A stretch of 64,000 nt of DNA, taken from contig NZ_FZNW01000007.1 of NCBI RefSeq assembly GCF_900188115.1, positions 168,591 to 232,590 on the forward strand, read 5' to 3'. Below, piece after piece: positions 41,585 through 50,822 of this stretch; the stretch's first letter is position 1, and the number at the start of each line of letters is the position of its first letter. The position numbers and the translations under genes were made by a program. This DNA comes from Haloechinothrix alba (lineage in GTDB: Bacteria > Actinomycetota > Actinomycetes > Mycobacteriales > Pseudonocardiaceae). The notes under the pieces were generated by a model. The model saw only the letters and a program-made list of their open reading frames with translations. It did not search any database and was not told the DNA's origin.

Positions 41585-41946
41585 GATGGCCACGATCCTT
41601 CGGGAGGGTTGGTGCCATGGTCGTCGATACGGGGAGCGCGTGGGTCTCGCGCCACGCCACTCGACTGGCGACAGCATGGTAATGCAGGCCTCGCCCACCG
41701 CGGAACTCGGCCGTGGCGCCGAGACCGGTAGCGTCACGACACCGCCGCTACGTGTGGCCTGATTCACGCGCCGGTCGTCCCCAGGTATGTTGACGTAGGC
41801 GTCCGGGGTGCGGGAAGCTGACGTCGCGCGGATAAGCAACCGCTTAGTACGTCGCTGACGGCGCGGGACCGGTATGCGGGCAGATCGTCGTGGCCACCGT
41901 GTCCACCGGGCGGTTGTCCGGCACGCCGCCGAGGAAGGAGCGTTCC
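41585..41946. other. Intergenic region between divergent operons
   Basis: This 362-base stretch separates the ImmA-like operon from the SDR operon. Open frames here show no domain or good start. It must hold both promoters, but I see no clear -10/-35 pair, operator or stable hairpin. AAGGAG at its right edge is the ribosome-binding site of the SDR gene. Confidence 0.5.
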
Positions 41947-42702
41947 ATGACGAGCAGGTTCAGCGGCGAGGTCGCCGTGGTTACCGGGGCGAGCCGGGGA
42001 ATCGGCCTCGGCATCGCCGAGCAGCTGGTCGCCGACGGCGCGCGGGTGTGCATCACCGCCCGCAACCAGGATGCGCTGGACGAGGCCGTCGGCCATCTGG
42101 GTGGCAAAGAGCACGCGATCGCGGTGGCGGGCAAGAGCGACAACACTGCCCACCAGGCCGAGGCGATCGAGCGCACGCTCGCGGAGTTCGGCCGCCTGGA
42201 CATGCTGGTGAACAATGCCGGTATCAACCCTGTCTACGGGCCGCTCGTCGATCTCGATCTCGACGCTGCGCGCAAGATCGTGGAGGTGAACTGCCTGTCC
42301 GCACTGTCCTGGGTGCAGCAGGCGTACCGCGCGTGGCTGGGTGAGCACGGCGGCTCGATCGTCAACGTGTCGTCGGTGACCGGGCTCAAACCGGCGCCGG
42401 GGATCGGCTTCTACGGGGCGAGCAAGGCGATGCTCTCGCACATGACCGCCGAGCTCGCCGTCGAGCTCGGGCCGGACATCCGGGTCAACGGGGTCGCGCC
42501 CGCGGTGGTCAAGACCGCGTTCGCCAGCGCGCTGTACGAGGGGCAGGAAGAAGAGGTGTCGGCGGCCTACCCGCTCAAGCGGTTGGGCGTGCCCGGCGAT
42601 GTCGGTAGCGCGGTGGCGTTCCTGCTGTCCGCGGAGGCGTCGTGGATGACGGGCCAGACGGTCGTGCTCGACGGCGGCGTGACGCAGACGGGAGGCGTGT
42701 GA
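41947..42702 (+). CDS. Short-chain dehydrogenase/reductase
   Basis: The 251-residue enzyme has the cofactor motif VTGASRGIGLGIA, NNAG, the catalytic Ser in VNVSSVTG and YGASK, with the Tyr-x3-Lys pair intact. It is a classical FabG-like SDR using NAD(P)H for an alcohol/ketone conversion. It starts a tightly packed operon (TGATG overlap with the next gene). Substrate probably an acyl-CoA intermediate, judged from neighbours. Confidence 0.9.
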   Translation: MTSRFSGEVAVVTGASRGIGLGIAEQLVADGARVCITARNQDALDEAVGHLGGKEHAIAVAGKSDNTAHQAEAIERTLAEFGRLDMLVNNAGINPVYGPLVDLDLDAARKIVEVNCLSALSWVQQAYRAWLGEHGGSIVNVSSVTGLKPAPGIGFYGASKAMLSHMTAELAVELGPDIRVNGVAPAVVKTAFASALYEGQEEEVSAAYPLKRLGVPGDVGSAVAFLLSAEASWMTGQTVVLDGGVTQTGGV

Positions 42703-43709
42703 TGCGCGCGTGGACGGTCCCTGAGCTGGGCGAGCCCGCCGATGTGCTGCGGCTCGATGAGGTCGCCGACCCGCAGCCCGCACCGAGTCAGCTGCTCGTC
42801 CGGGTGCGGGCAGCGGCTGCCAACTTCCCCGACGTGCTGATGTGTCGCGGCGAGTACCAGGTCAAGCCCGAGCTGCCGTTCACTCCCGGCGTCGAGCTGT
42901 GCGGCGAGGTGGTGGCCACGGGCGCGGAGGTGACGGAGTTCGCCGCCGGTGACCGGGTCATCGGCGGCGCCGCGATACCGGCAGGCGGCTTCGCCGAGCT
43001 GGCGTTGATGGAGCAGGCCACGACATTTCACGCCCCGCGGGCACTGGACGATGCCCAGGCGGCCTCGTTCTACATCGGTTACCAGACCGGCTGGTTCGGG
43101 CTACATCGCCGGGCGCAGCTGCGCCCGGGGGAGACGTTGCTCGTGCACGCCGCGGCCGGTGGGGTCGGCAGCGCCGCCGTGCAGCTCGGCAAGGCGGCAG
43201 GCGCCACGGTCATCGGCGTGGTCGGCGGCCCGGCCAAGGCCGAGGTGGCCCACTCGCTCGGGGCGGACATCGTCGTCGACCGCGGCGGCGAGGACTTCGT
43301 CGACGTCGTCAAGCAGGCCACGGACGGCCGGGGCGCCGATGTCGTCTACGACCCTGTCGGCGGGGAGACCTACCGCCGGTCGACCAAGTGCATCGCCTTC
43401 GAGGGACGCATCATCATCGTCGGGTTCGCAGGCGGTGAGTTGCAGCAGGCCGCGCTCAACCACGCGCTGGTGAAGAACTACTCGATTCTCGGGCTGCACT
43501 GGGGGCTGTACAACAGCAAGGACCCGCAGGCCGTCCGGCAGTGCCACGAGGAGCTGACCCGGCTGGCCGACGACGGCCTTGTCGCTCCCGTGGTCAGCGA
43601 GCAGCTGCCGCTGGGCGACGTCGCATCCGGGGTGCAGCGGCTGGCGGACGGGGAGACTGTGGGCCGCGTCGCGCTCGTGGCCGGTCTCCCCGAACGACAA
43701 GCAGTCTGA
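42702..43709 (+). CDS. NADPH:quinone oxidoreductase-like MDR enzyme
   Basis: The 335-residue protein is a zinc-free medium-chain reductase with NFPDVLMCRGEYQ, TPGVELCGEV and the NADPH motif HAAAGGVGSAAVQLGKA. It is of the quinone reductase/enoyl reductase type. Its ATG shares a base with the SDR stop. It probably reduces an enoyl or quinone-like intermediate of the pathway encoded by the operon. Confidence 0.9.
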   Translation: MRAWTVPELGEPADVLRLDEVADPQPAPSQLLVRVRAAAANFPDVLMCRGEYQVKPELPFTPGVELCGEVVATGAEVTEFAAGDRVIGGAAIPAGGFAELALMEQATTFHAPRALDDAQAASFYIGYQTGWFGLHRRAQLRPGETLLVHAAAGGVGSAAVQLGKAAGATVIGVVGGPAKAEVAHSLGADIVVDRGGEDFVDVVKQATDGRGADVVYDPVGGETYRRSTKCIAFEGRIIIVGFAGGELQQAALNHALVKNYSILGLHWGLYNSKDPQAVRQCHEELTRLADDGLVAPVVSEQLPLGDVASGVQRLADGETVGRVALVAGLPERQAV

Positions 43710-43815
43710 CCAGCGGGACACCACACGGTGCGCGCGGTGATCGACGTTGGACCGACCAGTTGGTATGGTTCTTGTCGGTGTGCCGGACGGGTACGTGAGG
43801 ATAGGTGAAGCGAGC

Positions 43816-44856
43816 ATGCACGGCGACGATGAGCCGGGGGACGAGCTGCCGGGACTGGACCTCGCCCGGCTACGGACCTACCTTGGGCAGGCCGCTCCGG
43901 GCCTGGTCTCCGGTGAGCTGCGTGGCTCGGTGATCGCGGGCGGGCGCTCGAACCTGACCTACGAGGTCGGGGACGGCCGTCGCGAGTGGGTCGTGCGCAG
44001 GCCCCCGCTCGGGCACGTGCTGGCGACCGCGCACGACATGGGCCGGGAGTACCGGGTGATGACGGCACTGGGGTCGTCGCCGGTACCGGTGCCGCGCACC
44101 GTCCTGCTGTGCGAGGACACCGAGGTGCTCGGCGCGCCGTTCTACGTGATGGAGAAAGTGCACGGCACCGCCTACCGCAACGCGCACCAGCTCGAGCGGT
44201 TGGGTGCCGAGCGTGTCCGGGCGCTGAGCACGAGCATGATCGAGGTACTCGCCGAGCTGCACGCGGTCGACCCCACGGCGGCCGGGCTCGCGGATTTCGG
44301 ACGGCCGGACGGGTTCCTGCCCCGGCAGGTGCGCCGCTGGAAGAAGCAGCTCGACGCTTCCCGGGCCAGGCCGGTACGCGGCATCGACGAGCTGCACGAG
44401 CGCTTGGAGTCCCGCGTGCCCGAGCAGTCGCCGACCGCTGTGGTGCACGGTGACTACCGGCTCGACAACCTGCTCGTCGACGAGCGGGACGAGATCACGG
44501 CCGTGCTGGACTGGGAGATGGCCACGCTGGGCGACCCGCTGACCGACGTGGCACTGCTGGCGACCTACCGGGGCCTGTCCGAGATCGACGAGTCCGCGGT
44601 GATCGCCGACGCCAGCGACGCACCCGGCTTCCCCGACCCGGCCGAGATCCTGGACCACTACGCCCGGGTATCCGGGAGGGACCTCGGCTCGATGGGGTTC
44701 TACCTGGGGCTGGCGCACTTCAAGCTGGCGGTGATCCTCGAGGGGATCCACTACCGCTACACGCAGGGCAAGACCGTTGGTGAGGGATTCGGCAGCGTCG
44801 GCGATTTCGTCGAACCCATCGTCTCCGCCGGTCTCGACGCACTCGAGGAGAACTGA
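43816..44856 (+). CDS. APH-like kinase of acyl-CoA catabolism
   Basis: The 346-residue protein has aminoglycoside-phosphotransferase-like motifs: VVHGDYRLDNLL (catalytic Asp) and VLDWEMATLGDP (metal Asp). It closely accompanies an acyl-CoA dehydrogenase whose ATG overlaps its stop. The same two domains are fused in human ACAD10/11, where the kinase phosphorylates 4-hydroxyacyl-CoA before elimination. It is therefore probably a hydroxyacyl-CoA kinase and not a drug-resistance enzyme. Confidence 0.82.
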   Translation: MHGDDEPGDELPGLDLARLRTYLGQAAPGLVSGELRGSVIAGGRSNLTYEVGDGRREWVVRRPPLGHVLATAHDMGREYRVMTALGSSPVPVPRTVLLCEDTEVLGAPFYVMEKVHGTAYRNAHQLERLGAERVRALSTSMIEVLAELHAVDPTAAGLADFGRPDGFLPRQVRRWKKQLDASRARPVRGIDELHERLESRVPEQSPTAVVHGDYRLDNLLVDERDEITAVLDWEMATLGDPLTDVALLATYRGLSEIDESAVIADASDAPGFPDPAEILDHYARVSGRDLGSMGFYLGLAHFKLAVILEGIHYRYTQGKTVGEGFGSVGDFVEPIVSAGLDALEEN

Positions 44857-46064
44857 TGGATTTCGCCTACGACGCGCGCACCGAGGAGCTTCGGGAAGCC
44901 CTGCTGGCTTTCATGGACGAGTGCGTGTACCCGGCCGAGGCCGAGTACGCGCGGCAACTGTCCGAACGCGAGGACCCGTGGGCCGTGCCTGCCGTGGTCG
45001 GTGAGCTCCAGCGGGAGGCACGGGACCGTGGACTGTGGAACTTCTTCCTGCCGGGCGCAGACGGGGCGGGGCTGAGCAACCTGCAGTACGCGCCGCTCGC
45101 CGAGATCACCGGGCGGAGCCCGCGCCTGGCGCCCGCCGCGCTCAACTGCTCCGCGCCGGACACCGGCAACATGGAGGTGCTGTCGATGTTCGGCACCGGG
45201 AAGCAGCGCGAGCAGTGGCTGCGTCCCCTGCTGGACGGGCGGATACGGTCCTCGTTCGCGATGACCGAGCCCGATGTGGCCTCCTCGGATGCCACCAACA
45301 TCGCCACGCGCATCGAGCGCGACGGGGACGAGTACGTGATCAACGGGCGGAAGTGGTGGATAACCGGGGCGCTGAACCCCAACGCCCGGGTCCTCATCGT
45401 GATGGGCAAGACGGACCCGGAGGCGGAGACGCACCGGCAGCAGAGCATGATCCTGGTGCCCCGCGACACGCCGGGCCTGACGATCACCCGCGGTATGACC
45501 GTGTTCGGCTACGACGACGGCGACCACGGCGGGCACGCCGACCTGGAGTTCTCCGACGTGCGGGTGCCCGCGGACAACCTCATCGGCACCGAGGGCGACG
45601 GCTTCGCCATCGCGCAGGCCCGGCTGGGGCCCGGCCGGATCCACCACTGCATGCGCTCGATCGGCATCGCCGAGCGCGCGGTGGAGATGATGTGCAGGCG
45701 CGCATCCGAGCGGGTCGCGTTCGGCGAGCAGCTCGCGCGCCAGGGCGTGATCCGCGACTGGATCGCCGAGGCGCGCGTGCGCATCGAGCAGCTGCGCCTG
45801 CTGGTGCTCAAGGCGGCCTGGCTGATGGACACCGTCGGCAATCGGGACGCGCACACCGAGATCCAGGCGATCAAGATCGCTACTCCCTCCACAGTGGAAT
45901 GGATCCTCGACAAGGCCATCCAGGTGCACGGAGCCGGTGGGCTGAGCCAGGACACGCCCCTGGCCGAGTGGTACGCGAGCATCCGCACCCTGCGGTTCGC
46001 CGACGGCCCGGACGAGGTGCACAAGGCCTCCCTTGCGCGCAAGGAGCTACGGGCCCACGCCTAG
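44856..46064 (+). CDS. Acyl-CoA dehydrogenase, ACAD10/11 type
   Basis: The 402-residue flavoenzyme has FAMTEPDVASSDATN, KWWITGA, RVAFGEQLARQG and a C-terminal GGLSQDTPLAEWYASIRTLR for FAD and CoA binding. It is coupled to the APH-like kinase by a TGATG overlap. It would act on the phosphorylated or plain acyl-CoA from that kinase. The operon may degrade 4-hydroxy acids or branched acids. Confidence 0.9.
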   Translation: MDFAYDARTEELREALLAFMDECVYPAEAEYARQLSEREDPWAVPAVVGELQREARDRGLWNFFLPGADGAGLSNLQYAPLAEITGRSPRLAPAALNCSAPDTGNMEVLSMFGTGKQREQWLRPLLDGRIRSSFAMTEPDVASSDATNIATRIERDGDEYVINGRKWWITGALNPNARVLIVMGKTDPEAETHRQQSMILVPRDTPGLTITRGMTVFGYDDGDHGGHADLEFSDVRVPADNLIGTEGDGFAIAQARLGPGRIHHCMRSIGIAERAVEMMCRRASERVAFGEQLARQGVIRDWIAEARVRIEQLRLLVLKAAWLMDTVGNRDAHTEIQAIKIATPSTVEWILDKAIQVHGAGGLSQDTPLAEWYASIRTLRFADGPDEVHKASLARKELRAHA

Positions 46065-46093
46065 GGCCGGTGCCGGACAGGCAGAATGTGCGC

Positions 46094-47719
46094 ATGTCTG
46101 GCACAGCGCGGAACGGCGCGACGATAACCGGCGCTCCGGCGGTGCCGCCTCCCGGCGGTCCCCTCGGATCGCGCCTGCTCGGTCACGAGGACGAGCAGAA
46201 CGATCGGCTACGGGTGCGGGTGCAGACCCTGCTGACAGGGTCGATCCTGCTGTCCAACCTGATCGGCATCGCCGTGGTGACCGCGCTGGTCACGGTCGTG
46301 ATTCCCGGCCCGGAACCGATCACCGCGTACCTGGGTATGGCGGGCTGGCTGGCGGTGGCAGGCTACGTCCTGCTGGCCGTCGTGGTCGGTCTCGTCTGGG
46401 GGACGCGGATGACGTTCCGGTCGGTGCGCTGGATGCTCGAAGGGCGGCGGGCCACCGAGGCCGACCGGCTCGCGACGCTCGCCGCCCCGTGGCGGCTGAC
46501 GGGGATGCAGGCCTCGCTGTGGCTGGTGGCCACGGTGCTGCTGACGGCGGCGAACAGTGCCGTCGATGCGGTCGCGATGGTCAAGGTGGCTGCCACCATC
46601 GGTCTCGGCGGTGTCGTCGTCTGCGCCAACTCCTACCTGCTCAGCGAGTTCGCGCTGCGGCCGATCGCCGCTCGGGCGCTGGCCGACGCACCGCCGCAGC
46701 GGCCGCTGCGGGCCGGGGTGATCACCAGGACGCTGTGGGCGTGGGGGCTGGGTACCGTGATCCCGGTCGCCGGGCTGATGCTGGTGGCGGCGTTCACGCT
46801 GGTCCGGCACAACGCCACCGCGACCCAGCTGTCCGTGACGATCCTGGCGATGGGCACGGTCACCGTGGTCTTCGGGTTCGTGCTGGTACTGCTGATGACC
46901 AGGGCGACGGTGGCGCCGATCCGCACGGTCAGCGCGGCCATGGAGGCGGTGGAGGCCGGTGACCTGAACGCGCACGTGTCCGTCTTCGACGCCACCGAGC
47001 TGGGTGTGCTGCAGAGCCGGTTCAACGGCATGGCCGCGGGCCTGCGGGAACGGGAACGCATCCGGGACATCTTCGGCAGGCACGTCGGGCGGGAGGTGGC
47101 TCAGCTCGCGGTGAGCAGGGACTTCGAGCTGGGAGGCGAGGTCCGCGAGGCCGCGGTGCTGTTCGTGGACGTCATGGCGTCGACGGCGCTCGCGGCGACT
47201 CGGCCGCCCACGCAGGTGGTCGAGCTGCTGAACCGGTTCTTCGGGGTGGTGGTCTCGGAGATCGAGGCCCACCACGGCCTGGTGAACAAGTTCGAGGGCG
47301 ACGCCGCGCTCGCGGTGTTCGGCGCGCCACACGACCTTCCCGACGCCGCTGGGCAGGCACTTGCCGCCGCCCGCGCGATGGCGGTGCGCCTGCGGAACGA
47401 GGTCGGCGACTGCGAGGCCGGGATCGGGGTCGCGGCCGGACCGGTCGTCGCGGGCAACGTCGGCGCGCAGAGCCGGTACGAGTACACCGTCATCGGCGAC
47501 CCCGTCAACGAGGCTGCGCGGCTGACCGATGTCGCCAAGGACATCGAGGGCGGGCTTGTGGCATCCGGGCGGGCGGTGGAGGCCGCCGACGCGGCGGAGG
47601 CGAGCCGGTGGCGACGGCACGGAGAGGTGACGTTGCGCGGCCGGTCCGAACCCACCCAGCTCGCCGTGCCGGTCGACGGCCCGGCGGAGGGTCCGGTAGA
47701 GGGTGCCGCGTCGCGGTGA
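46094..47719 (+). CDS. Membrane class III adenylate cyclase with HAMP
   Basis: The 541-residue protein has six hydrophobic helices (about 45-270), a HAMP region (VAPIRTVSAAMEAVEAGDLN) and a class III cyclase domain with VLFVDVMAST and FEGDAALAVFG (metal Asp residues) and IGDPVNEAARL (transition-state Asn). The layout matches mycobacterial Rv1318c-Rv1320c/Rv3645 cyclases. It would make cAMP in the cytosol in response to a membrane signal. It follows the operon by 29 bases and may be cotranscribed. Confidence 0.9.
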   Translation: MSGTARNGATITGAPAVPPPGGPLGSRLLGHEDEQNDRLRVRVQTLLTGSILLSNLIGIAVVTALVTVVIPGPEPITAYLGMAGWLAVAGYVLLAVVVGLVWGTRMTFRSVRWMLEGRRATEADRLATLAAPWRLTGMQASLWLVATVLLTAANSAVDAVAMVKVAATIGLGGVVVCANSYLLSEFALRPIAARALADAPPQRPLRAGVITRTLWAWGLGTVIPVAGLMLVAAFTLVRHNATATQLSVTILAMGTVTVVFGFVLVLLMTRATVAPIRTVSAAMEAVEAGDLNAHVSVFDATELGVLQSRFNGMAAGLRERERIRDIFGRHVGREVAQLAVSRDFELGGEVREAAVLFVDVMASTALAATRPPTQVVELLNRFFGVVVSEIEAHHGLVNKFEGDAALAVFGAPHDLPDAAGQALAAARAMAVRLRNEVGDCEAGIGVAAGPVVAGNVGAQSRYEYTVIGDPVNEAARLTDVAKDIEGGLVASGRAVEAADAAEASRWRRHGEVTLRGRSEPTQLAVPVDGPAEGPVEGAASR

Positions 47720-47807
47720 CACGCGCACGGCGGGAACCGAATAAGGTGGGCGGCAACCCGGCCGACGAAGGGGTTCACCGGTCGTCACAGGAAGGGATGG
47801 GCAACAC

Positions 47808-48788
47808 GTGGAGTACATACGTCTCGGATCGTCCGGACTGCGGGTCTCGCGCATCTGCCTGGGGATGATGAGCTACGGCAGCCGCGATTGGCGGGACTGG
47901 ATGCTCGACGAGACCGAGGCGGAACCGGTGGTGCGCCGTGCCGTGGAACAGGGCGTCACGTTCTTCGACACCGCCGACATGTACTCCCAGGGGGTCAGCG
48001 AGGAGATCACCGGCCGGCTGCTGCGCAAGTTCTTCCCGCACCGCAGCGACTACGTGCTGGCCACCAAGGTCTACTTCCCGGTGGGGGAGGGTCCCAATGA
48101 CAGGGGCTTGTCCCGCAAGCACATCATGGACGGCATCGACGCCTCGCTGCGACGGCTCGGTACCGACCACGTGGACCTGTACCAGGTACATCGCTGGGAT
48201 CCCGAGACGCCGATCGAGGAGACGCTGGAGGCGCTTGCCGACGTCGTGCGCTCCGGCAAGGCCCGCTACATCGGAGCGAGCAGCATGTACGCGTGGCAGT
48301 TCGCGAAGGCGCAGTTCACCGCTCGGCTGCACGGCTGGCCGACGTTCGTGTCCATGCAGGACCACTACAACCTGCTGTACCGCGAGGAGGAGCGGGAGAT
48401 GATCCCGCTGTGCCGCGACCAGGGAGTGGGCGTCATCCCGTGGAGCCCCCTTGCGCGCGGCTGGTTGAGCGGAAGCCGGGGCGACGACGGGACCGCGCGC
48501 CCCACCACGCGGGCGGGCTCGGACGACTTCGCCCGGCGCCTCTACGGCGAGGCCGACCTCGCGATCGTCGAGGCCGTCCGGCGAGTGGCCGGTGAGCGTG
48601 GCGTCCCGCCCGCTCACGTGGCGCTGGCCTGGCTGCTCGGCAAGCCCGGGGTGACGGCCCCGATCATCGGGGCGACGAAGGCGTCCTACGTCGACGACGC
48701 TGTCGCCGCGCTCGACCTCACGCTGACCGGCCAGGAGGTGACCGAGCTCGAGCAGGCGTACCGGCCGCGTGAGGTGCTCGGCCACTAG
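47808..48788 (+). CDS. Aldo/keto reductase
   Basis: The 326-residue NADPH-dependent enzyme has FFDTADMYSQG, ATKVYFPV, VDLYQVHRWDPETP and GASSMYAWQ, with the catalytic Asp-Tyr-Lys-His set of AKR proteins. The C-terminus (IIGATKASYVDDAVAALDL) binds cofactor phosphate. The start is GTG 47808 with GGAAGGGATGG upstream. Substrate is a carbonyl compound, not further defined. Confidence 0.9.
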   Translation: MEYIRLGSSGLRVSRICLGMMSYGSRDWRDWMLDETEAEPVVRRAVEQGVTFFDTADMYSQGVSEEITGRLLRKFFPHRSDYVLATKVYFPVGEGPNDRGLSRKHIMDGIDASLRRLGTDHVDLYQVHRWDPETPIEETLEALADVVRSGKARYIGASSMYAWQFAKAQFTARLHGWPTFVSMQDHYNLLYREEEREMIPLCRDQGVGVIPWSPLARGWLSGSRGDDGTARPTTRAGSDDFARRLYGEADLAIVEAVRRVAGERGVPPAHVALAWLLGKPGVTAPIIGATKASYVDDAVAALDLTLTGQEVTELEQAYRPREVLGH

Positions 48789-48941
48789 GCCGCGACCACA
48801 CGATCGGCGGGACGTGCTCCACCATCGGTGCCGGGTGCGTTTCGTCCGTCGCGGTGCGGGGTAACCAGCGGCGGGCGCGGTCGCCGGGGGAGCGGACCCG
48901 CTCGGGGAAGGTAGTCGAGACAACGGAGTCGAGGCACCGTG

Positions 48942-49472
48942 ATGGAGTGGTTCGCGCTGATCCTGTCCGGTATCGCGGTCGTGCTGTCCGCGACGGCCGT
49001 CTGGTATGTCCGGGACCAGGTTCGTGCCACGCAGCTGACAGCCCGCGCGGCCCGCGCGGCGGTGGAGCTGCAGCACGAGATGGAACGCCGCACGGCCCGC
49101 GCGGCCGAAGCCGCCCACGTCCTCTGGGACCTCGAGCCGGTGGGGGAGGACACGTATCTGCTGCGCAACGAGGGCAGCGACCCGGCCTACGACGTACGGA
49201 TCGATGTCGGCGACATGGCCTGCCGCGGGCCGGTGCACATCATGGAGTTCCCGCCTGGCCACGTGGAGCGCTACCAGCTGTTCCGCCCGCTGGGCACCGT
49301 CACGGCCGCGCTCGCCGTGACCTGGAACCAGGCATCGGACCTGACGGACGAACCGCGCACGCACCATCTACCGGTGCTGGACCGGGGCGCGGTTCCGGTC
49401 CAGCGTGGACGCGCCGATCCGTCCGCTGACGGTGGCGGTGCCAATCTGGCAGTCGAGCGAGACGCCGGCTGA
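48942..49472 (+). CDS. Membrane-anchored hypothetical protein (176 aa)
   Basis: The product has one N-terminal membrane helix (WFALILSGIAVVLSATAVWY), a helical linker and a beta-rich domain with NEGSDPAYDVRIDV and MEFPPGHVERY, which resembles a small immunoglobulin-like fold. A GTG three bases upstream is an alternative start. It probably faces outside or the cytosol as a single-pass protein. No family was recognised. Confidence 0.65.
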   Translation: MEWFALILSGIAVVLSATAVWYVRDQVRATQLTARAARAAVELQHEMERRTARAAEAAHVLWDLEPVGEDTYLLRNEGSDPAYDVRIDVGDMACRGPVHIMEFPPGHVERYQLFRPLGTVTAALAVTWNQASDLTDEPRTHHLPVLDRGAVPVQRGRADPSADGGGANLAVERDAG

Positions 49473-49554
49473 CGGGGACCGATCGCCGATGATGTATACG
49501 GGGGACCCGACGGAGCATGGGCCGGTGTCGGTGGTGCCCGTTGGCTCGGTGTAG

Positions 49555-49809
49555 TTAGCGGTCCTCTCGCCAGCAGCGCATGCACCGGTCGCCGGATACG
49601 TCGGGTCGGCTGACCGGGCGGCCGCACTGGCACGAGGGGACCGGTCCCCAGTCGACCACGACTTCCTGAGCCTCGGGTTCCGGCTCGGGCTGCTGCGGTG
49701 GTGGGCCGCCCCTGTAGTGGCAACCGGCGCACACGGTCCGCTCCCCCGGGCGCAGGTAGATCTCCTGGTCACATCCCGGAGTCGAGCAAGTGGGGTAGGT
49801 CGTGGTCAC
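49555..49809 (-). CDS. Small zinc-ribbon protein (84 aa)
   Basis: A GTG at 49809 has AGGAG 7 bases upstream. The product has CSTPGC near the start, then CAGC, CQC and CMRC in a Pro/Glu-rich chain, enough cysteines for two zinc ribbons. It is the last of five tiny minus-strand genes behind the divergent XRE regulator. Function unknown. Confidence 0.65.
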   Translation of the reverse strand: MTTTYPTCSTPGCDQEIYLRPGERTVCAGCHYRGGPPPQQPEPEPEAQEVVVDWGPVPSCQCGRPVSRPDVSGDRCMRCWREDR

Positions 49810-49835
49810 GGCGTCTCCTGTCACGTCGCGTGATG

Positions 49836-49970
49836 CTACCGAGGCTGTACTGGCTGGCCCGAGCCTGGGCACTTGCCTTGCTCGCCCGGAGCTCGGTGGG
49901 TCGGTGCTGACGACCCGGGCGGTGAGTTGACGATCTGGTCGCACGCAGGGCATCTACCGTCGTCCGCCAT
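49836..49970 (-). CDS. Tiny Cys-containing protein (44 aa)
   Basis: An ATG at 49970 follows GAGGAGG by 7 bases. The product (GRCPACDQIV, HRAPGEQGKCPGSG) has one CxxC pair and a HRAP...CPGSG ending seen in many short actinobacterial proteins of unknown role. The strong binding site supports expression. Confidence 0.65.
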   Translation of the reverse strand: MADDGRCPACDQIVNSPPGSSAPTHRAPGEQGKCPGSGQPVQPR

Positions 49971-50086
49971 TGTTGGCCTCCTCGTGGTTCGTGTCGAGTC
50001 TCGCCGATCGGTGTGTCTCACGACACCGGCCGGTCGGGTGGTGCCCGGCCGGTGCACGGTCGGGGGTGGCGTGCACCGGCCGGGGG

Positions 50087-50272
50087 TCAGCGGGTTGGTG
50101 GTTCGGTGAGGTGTGCGCAGGACAGGCACACGGTCGGTCCGGTCATGCGTGTGTCGTAGGTGGTCTGCCATACGCGGTATCCGCACATGGTGATGATCAC
50201 CGGTATGCCGCGTGCCGCCTCGGTGCGGCGCACGGCATGCCGTTGCTGCGCCACCGTCACCCACCGCGTCAC
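50087..50272 (-). CDS. Small basic protein (61 aa)
   Basis: The GTG at 50272 overlaps the preceding stop (GTGA). The product starts TRWVTVAQQRHAVRR and ends TVCLSCAHLTEPP, with one CxxC. It belongs to the coupled tiny-gene operon. No family was recognised. Confidence 0.6.
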   Translation of the reverse strand: MTRWVTVAQQRHAVRRTEAARGIPVIITMCGYRVWQTTYDTRMTGPTVCLSCAHLTEPPTR

Positions 50273-50511
50273 GTGCCCTGCTCGCAGGTGGTGCAGCGTG
50301 GGTGGCGGGCGAGGCGGCTGCAGGGGTCGTGGCCGTAGATGGGTAGGCACCAGGCGCCGCAGGGGGCTTGGTAGCCGCGGGGGAAGGTGTGGTCGGGCAC
50401 GATCGGCTGTAGCGGGCTGCCGGGGGTGATGTAGTGGGCGGGCAGTGTGTGGCTGCCGGTGGGGATTTCGGGCATCCACCCGTGCGTGGGCAGGCGGGAC
50501 GCCGCTGTCAT
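50269..50511 (-). CDS. Small His/Cys protein (80 aa)
   Basis: The ATG at 50511 overlaps the stop of the membrane peptide gene (ATGA). The product has PDHTFPRGYQAPCGAWCLP and RHPRCTTCEQGT, giving four cysteines and several histidines that could form a zinc site. It is coupled at both ends to neighbours. No family was recognised. Confidence 0.65.
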   Translation of the reverse strand: MTAASRLPTHGWMPEIPTGSHTLPAHYITPGSPLQPIVPDHTFPRGYQAPCGAWCLPIYGHDPCSRLARHPRCTTCEQGT

Positions 50512-50681
50512 CGCCGGCCCCGGTCGAGCTCGTATCCGTCGCGGGTGGCGACCATGCGGGGGCGTGTGTCGTGCGGGTCGTGCTGCCACCGGCGCGACAG
50601 CAACCAGCCGCGCGCCCTGTCCCAGGGCACGAGCGTGAGAAACGGCAGAGCGAACAGGAGCAGCATCCAGATCCAGAACAT
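50508..50681 (-). CDS. Small membrane protein (57 aa)
   Basis: The ATG at 50681 follows GGGGAGG by 6 bases. The product begins with a membrane helix (MFWIWMLLLFALPFLTLVPW) and continues with a basic cytoplasmic tail (DRARGWLLSRRWQHDP). It is the first gene of the five-gene operon divergent from the XRE regulator, so its promoter lies in the palindromic region. Confidence 0.65.
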   Translation of the reverse strand: MFWIWMLLLFALPFLTLVPWDRARGWLLSRRWQHDPHDTRPRMVATRDGYELDRGRR

Positions 50682-50724
50682 CGGGGCCTCCCCGCGAACG
50701 ATAGGCTGAGGTGCATATTGCGAG

Positions 50725-50761
50725 TTGGTCTCGGGACCAATGGTGGTGGTCCCGAGACCAA
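50725..50761. promoter_or_regulatory. Paired palindromic operator between divergent genes
   Basis: TTGGTCTCGGGACC (50725-50738) and GGTCCCGAGACCAA (50748-50761) are perfect 14-bp inverted arms around a 9-base spacer. Each arm is itself near-palindromic (TTGGTC-N4-GACCAA and TGGTC-N4-GACCA), so the region looks like two adjacent dimer-binding sites. It lies between the XRE regulator and the tiny-gene operon and is the obvious operator for that regulator. Confidence 0.75.
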
Positions 50762-50822
50762 GGAGCAATGATCCGATCGCGTGACGCGCGGTCACTCTCC
50801 GTCGCGGGCTAGGGTGTGGTGC

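Noticed and set aside
41585..41839. N-terminal extension of the ImmA-like protein
   Set aside because: The added 85 residues are low-complexity with no family features, while ATG 41584 starts a normal-length domain.
43816..44856. Aminoglycoside resistance gene
   Set aside because: The APH-like motifs are shared with acyl-CoA-linked kinases, and the gene is coupled to an acyl-CoA dehydrogenase.
46208..47854. 548-codon minus-strand frame opposite the adenylate cyclase
   Set aside because: Composition is His/Arg/Asp-rich without motifs, and the plus-strand cyclase has all catalytic residues.
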